Shown here piece after piece: positions 6,062 through 10,401 of a DNA stretch of 10,401 nucleotides (its first letter is position 1; each line of letters opens with the position of its first letter). The stretch comes from Candidatus Peregrinibacteria bacterium RIFOXYB2_FULL_32_7 (GTDB lineage Bacteria > Patescibacteriota > Gracilibacteria > UBA1369 > GWF2-33-10), in the NCBI GenBank assembly GCA_001787465.1, contig MFXJ01000011.1:1-10401 (forward strand). Direction: 5' to 3'. The notes under the pieces are model-generated. The model was not told the DNA's origin. It saw only the letters and a list, made by a program, of their open reading frames with translations, and made no database searches. Position numbers and translations under genes: made by a program.

Positions 6062-7695
6062 CTTAAATAACAATCCTCACAATATACCTTTTCAGAATTT
6101 TGAGGAGAATATGTACTTTGTATTTCTTTATTACATTTTAAACAATGTCTTGTCCAAATTGTTCGAGAAGTTCTTAATTGAAATCTATTTTGATATCTTT
6201 CATCTGGATGCAGTCTTGGCAAATGTAATTTATATTTTCTGTAAAAATCCAATTCTAATTTTGTAATAATAAATGGGCGATTCGTAGATATGCCCTGATA
6301 GGACATATCTACGGGTAAAATCGCCCAATTTAAAACATCGTCGGGAATTTCTTTGATGTTTTGTGGTAACAAATTTGCTGGAATGGTCTTTTCAACATTA
6401 AGTTTTTCATCGGTATCTTCTTTCCATTTATATCCTTTTTTCAAAGCTTCTTCTTTTGTTAATGGATAAAATATCGTTGCCACACTTTTGTTAAAATAAA
6501 ATGGATTCATTGAAATAGGGAAAAAATTTCCAAATTCATTATTTTTTTTCATTTGATCAATAATTTTTGGAACTAATTCTTCATATTCTTCTTTTGAATA
6601 TTGCTTATTTAAAATGCAGTATTCTTTTTGTCTTAAACCAACACATCCAAAACAATTTTTAATAGTGTAGCAATCTACACAATATGCAGTATTTGTATGA
6701 TGCTCTCCATTCCAACAACATATTATATTATAAGAAAAATCTACACTTAAGGAATTATAAGCAAGTTCACCTTTGTGTACGCCACTACAAAAACATTGAT
6801 CTTTTTCTTCTTCTGTTCTGTCTGAATAATAAATATCCTCTGATTTTTGTATGTTAAAAGAATTAACTACATTTTTTGAATTATAAATAAAATTTCCAGC
6901 AACATTTTCATTATTTTCGCCTATTATTGATTTATGAATTGCATTTTCAAGAACTTTTTCTCTAAATTTCTTTAAAAATTCTTGAGCATAATCATATGAA
7001 TTTTGAATTTTATCTAAAGTTTCTTCAAATTCCTGTTTTGTTGCTTGTTTATTCAAAATATAATACTTTTTCCCTCTTAGATTCCAGCATCCAATACAGT
7101 TATCACATCGTTTACAGTCAAACATATACCATGAACTCATAGAATTTTGACAATTTTGTCCATAGAAAACTTCATAACACTCATTGCAATCAACGCATTG
7201 ATAACAAAATTGGCATTTATTGATGAAATGGCAATCAACACATGATATTGAATGATAATAAGTATTCCCATATAAACAATCTTCATTAAACCAACTGCCA
7301 AAGAGAAGGTAACAATTTTTGTTGTGTGATGCGTAATTTGTATATGTTGAATTTTCAGATTCAACAACGTAAATATTTGCTTTTGGAACTTTTTTCTCTA
7401 ATTCACTAAATTGTTCAAAGAAATTTTTTGAAAAATCATAGTTTTGTCCATAATCAAGTGCATTCCAGCAGTCACTCCACCACACTTCTCTATCATAAAT
7501 TTTATAAGGAGAACTAGGCGGATAATTTGTTATAATATTTTTTCCAGTTTTATCACATTTTCGTTTATAAAGATCAGTTTCATTTCGGAATGAAAGTCGT
7601 AAGCGCTGAATTTCTTCAATAGATTGAGTTGGCACAGGAACTCCTATTTTTTTGAAAAAATCTAAAACTTTTTCAGGAAATTGATTTGTTGGCAT
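6049..7695 (-). CDS. Large Cys-rich (zinc-binding-like) protein of unknown function
   Basis: A 548-aa protein with about 29 cysteines and no signal peptide or membrane segment. The N-terminal part has RKCDKTGK (45-52) and WWSDCWNALDYG (72-83). A first Cys block has CVDC (152-155), five Cys spaced three apart (161, 164, 167, 170, 173) and four more (194, 197, 200, 203), ending in GCWNLRGKKYYILNKQ (202-217). A second, shorter block (C339, C342, C348, C351) ends in GCVGLRQKEYCILNKQ (350-365), so the unit is duplicated. The C-terminus carries a treble-clef or ribbon-like CxxC (518/521) and CxxC (539/542) pair. Residues about 460-472 come from an in-frame palindromic element. I recognise the family as common in CPR genomes, where I recall it under uninformative or doubtful names such as Caib/baif. 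Its role is not known to me; clustered CxxC motifs suggest several zinc or Fe-S sites. It is transcribed divergently from the RhuM-Doc gene. No Shine-Dalgarno is apparent. Confidence 0.85.
   Translation of the reverse strand: MPTNQFPEKVLDFFKKIGVPVPTQSIEEIQRLRLSFRNETDLYKRKCDKTGKNIITNYPPSSPYKIYDREVWWSDCWNALDYGQNYDFSKNFFEQFSELEKKVPKANIYVVESENSTYTNYASHNKNCYLLFGSWFNEDCLYGNTYYHSISCVDCHFINKCQFCYQCVDCNECYEVFYGQNCQNSMSSWYMFDCKRCDNCIGCWNLRGKKYYILNKQATKQEFEETLDKIQNSYDYAQEFLKKFREKVLENAIHKSIIGENNENVAGNFIYNSKNVVNSFNIQKSEDIYYSDRTEEEKDQCFCSGVHKGELAYNSLSVDFSYNIICCWNGEHHTNTAYCVDCYTIKNCFGCVGLRQKEYCILNKQYSKEEYEELVPKIIDQMKKNNEFGNFFPISMNPFYFNKSVATIFYPLTKEEALKKGYKWKEDTDEKLNVEKTIPANLLPQNIKEIPDDVLNWAILPVDMSYQGISTNRPFIITKLELDFYRKYKLHLPRLHPDERYQNRFQLRTSRTIWTRHCLKCNKEIQSTYSPQNSEKVYCEDCYLREIA
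6275..6326. repeat. Palindromic element inside the 548-aa gene
   Basis: A nested hairpin: outer arms GGGCGAT (6275-6281) and ATCGCCC (6320-6326), then a 10-bp perfect inner stem CGTAGATATG (6283-6292) with CATATCTACG (6304-6313), then CCT/AGG closing a 3-nt loop after one mismatch. The inner unit runs from GTAG (6284) to CTAC (6312). The frame stays open and encodes VDMSYQGIST plus flanking residues on the minus strand. This is not constrained zinc-site sequence and reads as an insert just before the conserved RPFII...ELDFYRKY segment. Confidence 0.7.
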
Positions 7696-7863
7696 AAGGA
7701 TAAAATTAAATTGTAAGAATTTTTACAGTTTTACTTTAACAAAAAATAAATATTATGTCTATAGTCTACCAACTAATATTAAATAATCTTGAAAAGCATT
7801 TATTAATACTATATGCTTAAATTGTCGAAAATATTTCCACAACAAAACTCACTTAACCCCTAA

Positions 7864-7895
7864 CCCCTTCTCTCTCTTGAAAAAGAGAGAAGGGG
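7864..7895. repeat. C/T-rich hairpin repeat in the divergent promoter region
   Basis: CCCCTTCTCTCT (7864-7875) is the exact reverse complement of AGAGAGAAGGGG (7884-7895), with an 8-nt spacer. An alternative register pairs TCTCTCTT with AAGAGAGA around GAAA. It follows CCCCTAA, giving a short CCCCTAA-CCCC repeat at 7857-7867. It sits between two divergent genes, where no terminator is expected, so it is probably a dispersed repeat. The motif resembles widespread bacterial intergenic palindromes that I recall, but I cannot confirm copy number here. Confidence 0.6.
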
Positions 7896-7932
7896 GAATT
7901 TAAATAAATTGAATGAATTGCGAAATATGAAC

Positions 7933-7960
7933 TTGAAATTTTATTTGGTAAGTGCATACT
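7933..7960 (+). promoter_or_regulatory. Possible promoter of the RhuM-Doc gene
   Basis: TTGAAA (7933-7938), a 16-bp spacer and CATACT (7955-7960) preceded by TG match sigma-70 elements at 5/6 and 4/6. The predicted start near 7967 leaves a leader of about 16 nt with no Shine-Dalgarno. The DNA is AT-rich, so this is only plausible. Confidence 0.35.
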
Positions 7961-7982
7961 CAATTCAGACTAATTTTATCTT

Positions 7983-8960
7983 ATGAAAGAGCAAAAATTA
8001 AATACTGGCTCTATCGTTATTTATGAAGCCAAAGATGGAAATTTGAAAGTGAATGTGAAGTTTAAAGATGAAACAGTATGGCTTACGCAGAAGCAAATTG
8101 CCGAATTATTCAATATCGATAGAACAGTTATAACTAAGCACGTTAATAATATATTTAAGACCTTAGAACTGAATGAAAATTTAGTATGTGCAATTTTTGC
8201 ACATACTGCTTCAGATGGTAAAGTATATCAAACTAAATATTATAATTTAGATTTAATTCTATCTGTAGGATATAGAGTTAATTCCAAAGAAGGGACTCAA
8301 TTCAGAATTTGGGCAACAAATGTTCTTAAACAGCATTTGGTTCAAGGTTACACTTTAAATAAAAAAAGATTAGATGAGTTAGGACAAACAATTAAATTAT
8401 TAAAAAATGTCATTGATTCAAAAGAACTTACTTCTGATGAAGCAACTGGACTTTTAAAAGTGATTACTGATTATAGTTATGCTTTAGAAGTTCTTGATAA
8501 ATATGATCATGAAAATCTTGAATTTAAAAAAATTACAAAAGAAGAAATTTTTCAAATTACTTATAAAGAAGCAATAAAAATAATTAAGGCGTTGAAAGAA
8601 AAATTTGGAAAATCAAATTTATTTGGGAATGAAAAAGACGAATCTTTTAAAAGTTCTCTTGGCGCAATTTATCAAACTTTCGATGGAAAATATTTATATG
8701 AAAGTGTTGAAGAAAGAGCGGCTAATTTACTTTATTTAGTTGTTAAAAATCATTCATTTTCAGATGGGAATAAAAGAATCGCGGCATTTTTATTTATATG
8801 GTTTTTAGAAAGAAATAAAATTTTATATAAAAAAGATAGATCAAAGCGTATTGCAGATAATGCTTTGGTTGCTTTAACCCTTATGATTGCGGAGAGTAAA
8901 TCAAAAGAAAAAGATTTAATGGTAAAAGTAGTAGTGAATTTGATAAATAAGGAAAATTAA
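7983..8960 (+). CDS. RhuM-family protein fused to a Fic/Doc domain
   Basis: A 325-aa two-domain protein. Residues about 10-130 match the RhuM/virulence-protein type: an HTH-like WLTQKQIAELFNIDRTVITKH (33-53) and YYNLDLILSVGYRVNSKEGTQFRIWA (86-111). A helical linker (about 125-185) leads to a Doc-like Fic domain (about 190-320) with the active-site loop HSFSDGNKR (257-265), close to the HxFxDxNKR of Doc. Doc kinases phosphorylate EF-Tu, while other Fic enzymes transfer AMP; which reaction applies cannot be told from the motif. The catalytic H257, D261, N263 and R265 are all present. I see no (S/T)xxxE(G/N) inhibitory helix and no small Phd-like antitoxin gene next to it, so control may lie in the N-terminal domain. 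The TrmB-like gene follows 17 bp later and is probably co-transcribed. Confidence 0.92.
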   Translation: MKEQKLNTGSIVIYEAKDGNLKVNVKFKDETVWLTQKQIAELFNIDRTVITKHVNNIFKTLELNENLVCAIFAHTASDGKVYQTKYYNLDLILSVGYRVNSKEGTQFRIWATNVLKQHLVQGYTLNKKRLDELGQTIKLLKNVIDSKELTSDEATGLLKVITDYSYALEVLDKYDHENLEFKKITKEEIFQITYKEAIKIIKALKEKFGKSNLFGNEKDESFKSSLGAIYQTFDGKYLYESVEERAANLLYLVVKNHSFSDGNKRIAAFLFIWFLERNKILYKKDRSKRIADNALVALTLMIAESKSKEKDLMVKVVVNLINKEN

Positions 8961-8977
8961 TAATTCATTACTTAAAA

Positions 8978-9742
8978 ATGCTTCAAAAATTTCTTTTAAA
9001 AATCGGTCTTTCTGAGAAAGAAGTAAAAGTTTACTTAACTTCTTTGCACCTTGGTTCACAGCCAATTTCAGTTATTGCAAAAAGTACAGATTTAAATAGA
9101 ACAACTTTATATGATATTTTTGGAAGTCTCATTAAAAAAGGTTTGGCAAGTAAAATTGATAAAGGAGCGGCAACATATTTTCAGGTTTTGGATCCGAATA
9201 ATTTGATGAATTATCTTGACCGTGAAAAAAATGAATTTGTGAGAAAAATTGAAAAAGAAAAATTGGAAATTTCAACAATTATTCCCGCTTTAAAATCTTT
9301 GGAAAACCCAATGAGTACTAAACCAAAAGTTAAATTTTTCGAAGGAGAAAAGGGAATGAGACAGGCTTATGAAGATACTTTGACATCTTCCGAGTCAATT
9401 CGAGCTTATGCGAATGTCGAGGAAATGCATAAAGGACTTCCTAATTTTTTCCCCGAATATTACAAAAGAAGAAAAAAGGCTGGAATTTTTATTTTTGCAA
9501 TATGTCCTGATAATAAATATTCAAAAGAACGAAAAAAACTTGATAAAAAAGAAATGCGTGAAATTATTTTGATCCCAAAAAAAGAATATACTTTCTCTCC
9601 AGAATTAAATGTTTATGATGATAAAGTAATGATTGCCTCATGGCAGGAAAAAATGGCACTTCTAATTACCTCAAAAGAAATCGCGGATTTGCATAAAAAA
9701 ATGTTTAATTTGCTTTGGATAAAATTAAAGAAAAAAAATTAA
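8978..9742 (+). CDS. TrmB-like transcriptional regulator
   Basis: A 254-aa putative regulator. The N-terminal winged helix (about 1-75) carries GLSEKEVKVYLTSLHLG (10-26), a recognition-helix region LNRTTLYDIFGSLIKKGLAS (39-58) and a wing ending ATYFQVLDP (65-73). These are typical of TrmB and related archaeal/CPR regulators. A charged helix (about 78-108), likely a coiled-coil dimerisation segment, connects to a C-terminal effector domain (about 115-250) with VKFFEGEKGMRQAYED (118-133) and the YDDKVMIAS strand (213-221). The ligand and targets cannot be deduced, and the usual sugar-binding assignment should not be assumed. Its start lies 17 bp after the RhuM-Doc stop, with an AT-rich leader lacking a Shine-Dalgarno. 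Confidence 0.85.
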   Translation: MLQKFLLKIGLSEKEVKVYLTSLHLGSQPISVIAKSTDLNRTTLYDIFGSLIKKGLASKIDKGAATYFQVLDPNNLMNYLDREKNEFVRKIEKEKLEISTIIPALKSLENPMSTKPKVKFFEGEKGMRQAYEDTLTSSESIRAYANVEEMHKGLPNFFPEYYKRRKKAGIFIFAICPDNKYSKERKKLDKKEMREIILIPKKEYTFSPELNVYDDKVMIASWQEKMALLITSKEIADLHKKMFNLLWIKLKKKN

Positions 9743-9762
9743 TAATTATCAGTTCTAATTAA

Positions 9763-9771
9763 TGTTATAAT
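9763..9771 (+). promoter_or_regulatory. Extended -10 promoter of the GGQ-protein gene
   Basis: TGTTATAAT gives a perfect TATAAT (9766-9771) with the TGn extension. The predicted start is near G9778, leaving a leader of about 24 nt to the ATG at 9802 with no Shine-Dalgarno. No recognisable -35 stands 16-18 bp upstream. The architecture is the same as at the rnpB promoter. Confidence 0.6.
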
Positions 9772-9801
9772 GTTTTTGGGATAAAAATTGATCATCTTTT
9801 C

Positions 9802-10194
9802 ATGAATATAAATTTAACTCCAAAATTTCTGGCAAAAACAAAAGAACTCGAGATAGATTTCAACGATATTGAGGAAAAATTTACGCATGGATCAGGTCAT
9901 GGCGGACAGAAGATTAATAAAACTGAAAATACCGTGTTTTTGAAAGATCTAAAAACTGGGATCACTGTCAAAATTCAAAAATATCGCGAACGAGAAAAAA
10001 ATCGTTTATTTGCCTATAAACTTCTAATTAACAAAATTGAAGATTTAAAAAAAGGAAAAGAATCTGAAAAAGCACAAAAAAATTTTAAAATTCGTAAACA
10101 AAAACAAAGAAGATCAAGAAAAGCAAAAGAGAAAATGTTGGAAGAGAAAAGAAAGCGTTCAGAATTAAAGAAAATGAGAAGAGGGAAAGAATAA
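9802..10194 (+). CDS. Peptide chain release factor-like GGQ protein (ribosome rescue)
   Basis: A 130-aa single-domain member of the RF-1 domain family (ArfB/YaeJ and MTRFR relatives). It probably hydrolyses peptidyl-tRNA on stalled ribosomes. The catalytic loop GSGHGGQKINKT (30-41) holds G34-G35-Q36. TVFLKDLKTGITVKIQKYREREKNRLFA (44-71) is the usual strand-strand-helix continuation. The codon-recognition domains of RF1/RF2 are absent, and the length matches stand-alone rescue factors. Residues about 82-130 form a strongly basic Lys/Arg tail, like the ArfB tail that lies in the empty mRNA channel. GHGGQ replaces the commoner GPGGQ. It has its own extended -10 promoter upstream, 59 bp after the TrmB-like gene. 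Confidence 0.88.
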   Translation: MNINLTPKFLAKTKELEIDFNDIEEKFTHGSGHGGQKINKTENTVFLKDLKTGITVKIQKYREREKNRLFAYKLLINKIEDLKKGKESEKAQKNFKIRKQKQRRSRKAKEKMLEEKRKRSELKKMRRGKE

Positions 10195-10279
10195 ATTGAG
10201 GATAATAGAAAATTTTAAATTTCATAAATTTCTGTTAAGCTTTAATTGTTTTTAAAATTGTGCAGTAAATCTAATATTC

Positions 10280-10401
10280 ATGCAAAAATTAAATATCAAA
10301 AAAATCGGTATTTTTTCAAAAAAAGGGATTGATTTTAATCAAAAATTTTTTGCCGAGTTAATAAATTTCTTAAAAGAAAATAATAAACAAATCTTTTTTG
10401 A
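10280..10401 (+). CDS. 5' part of a CDS, possibly NAD kinase (runs off the window)
   Basis: Open from ATG 10280 through the last base (40 codons). It begins MQKLNIKKIGIFSKKG, a short basic leader, then a beta-strand KKIGIFSKKG and a helix FFAELINFLKENNK. This is how NAD kinases (PpnK/NadK) usually start (KKIGIvakp... elv.wL...gk). The GGDGT motif that would prove it lies beyond the window, so the assignment is tentative. It starts 85 bp after the GGQ gene on the same strand. The spacer (10195-10279) is AT-rich with no clear promoter or terminator. Confidence 0.5.
   Translation, partial: MQKLNIKKIGIFSKKGIDFNQKFFAELINFLKENNKQIFF

Noticed and set aside
6051..6266. Short ORFs overlapping the 548-aa gene (6051-6266 plus, 7137-7367 minus)
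   Set aside because: These are shadows of the Cys-rich reading frame; the Cys and zinc-ribbon pattern shows which frame is real.
6665..6680. Small perfect hairpin GTGTAG-CAAT-CTACAC in the 548-aa gene
   Set aside because: It is explained by the codons of a conserved CVDCYT segment, so it is probably incidental and not an inserted element.
526..10401. Alternative genetic code (TGA read as Gly, as in SR1/Gracilibacteria)
   Set aside because: No gene ends in TGA, which raised the idea, but all genes are full length without in-frame TGA under the standard code.

Overview
The window is about 10.4 kb of very AT-rich, densely packed bacterial DNA. The likeliest source is a Patescibacteria/CPR (Parcubacteria-like) genome. 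I infer this from the low GC, the short spacers and the near-absence of Shine-Dalgarno motifs. Two further clues are a large Cys-rich protein of a type I recognise from CPR genomes and an in-frame palindromic insert encoding SFAKATED, also typical of them. The standard genetic code fits: every complete gene is open without in-frame TGA, eight complete CDSs end in TAA and one in TAG. This placement rests on recognition, not on a search.

Minus-strand block, from high to low coordinate: a 548-aa Cys-rich protein of unknown function (7695-6049); a 351-bp spacer holding an 84-bp near-perfect palindrome and degenerate 22-bp repeats; a long RecQ helicase with a C-terminal HTH (5697-3538); a solitary HigA-type antitoxin with its own promoter and operator-like palindrome (3488-3165); a hairpin terminator; a PLP-dependent trans-sulfuration-type enzyme (3080-1653) followed 6 bp later by an AlkD-like DNA glycosylase (1646-915); a small Cys-rich lipoprotein (891-526); and the RNase P RNA gene rnpB (472-67), which has an extended -10 promoter exactly at its 5' end.

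Plus-strand block, diverging from the 548-aa gene: a RhuM-Fic/Doc fusion (7983-8960), a TrmB-like regulator (8978-9742), a GGQ release-factor-like ribosome-rescue protein (9802-10194), and the first 40 codons of a gene that may be NAD kinase (10280 onward). The first two lie 17 bp apart and are probably co-transcribed. The GGQ gene has its own extended -10 promoter.

Functionally the region mixes DNA maintenance (RecQ, AlkD), RNA processing and translation quality control (RNase P RNA, GGQ protein), and toxin/antitoxin-like pieces lacking partners (HigA, RhuM-Doc). The most notable layer is not a gene. Four different palindromic elements are scattered through 10 kb, two inside reading frames where they are translated as in-frame insertions, and two of the four share GTAG...CTAC feet around cores of 28 and 29 bp. 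That looks like a small colonising palindrome (REP-like) population. I did not find a clear new multi-gene defence system; the best novelty candidates are these repeats and the Cys-rich 548-aa family.
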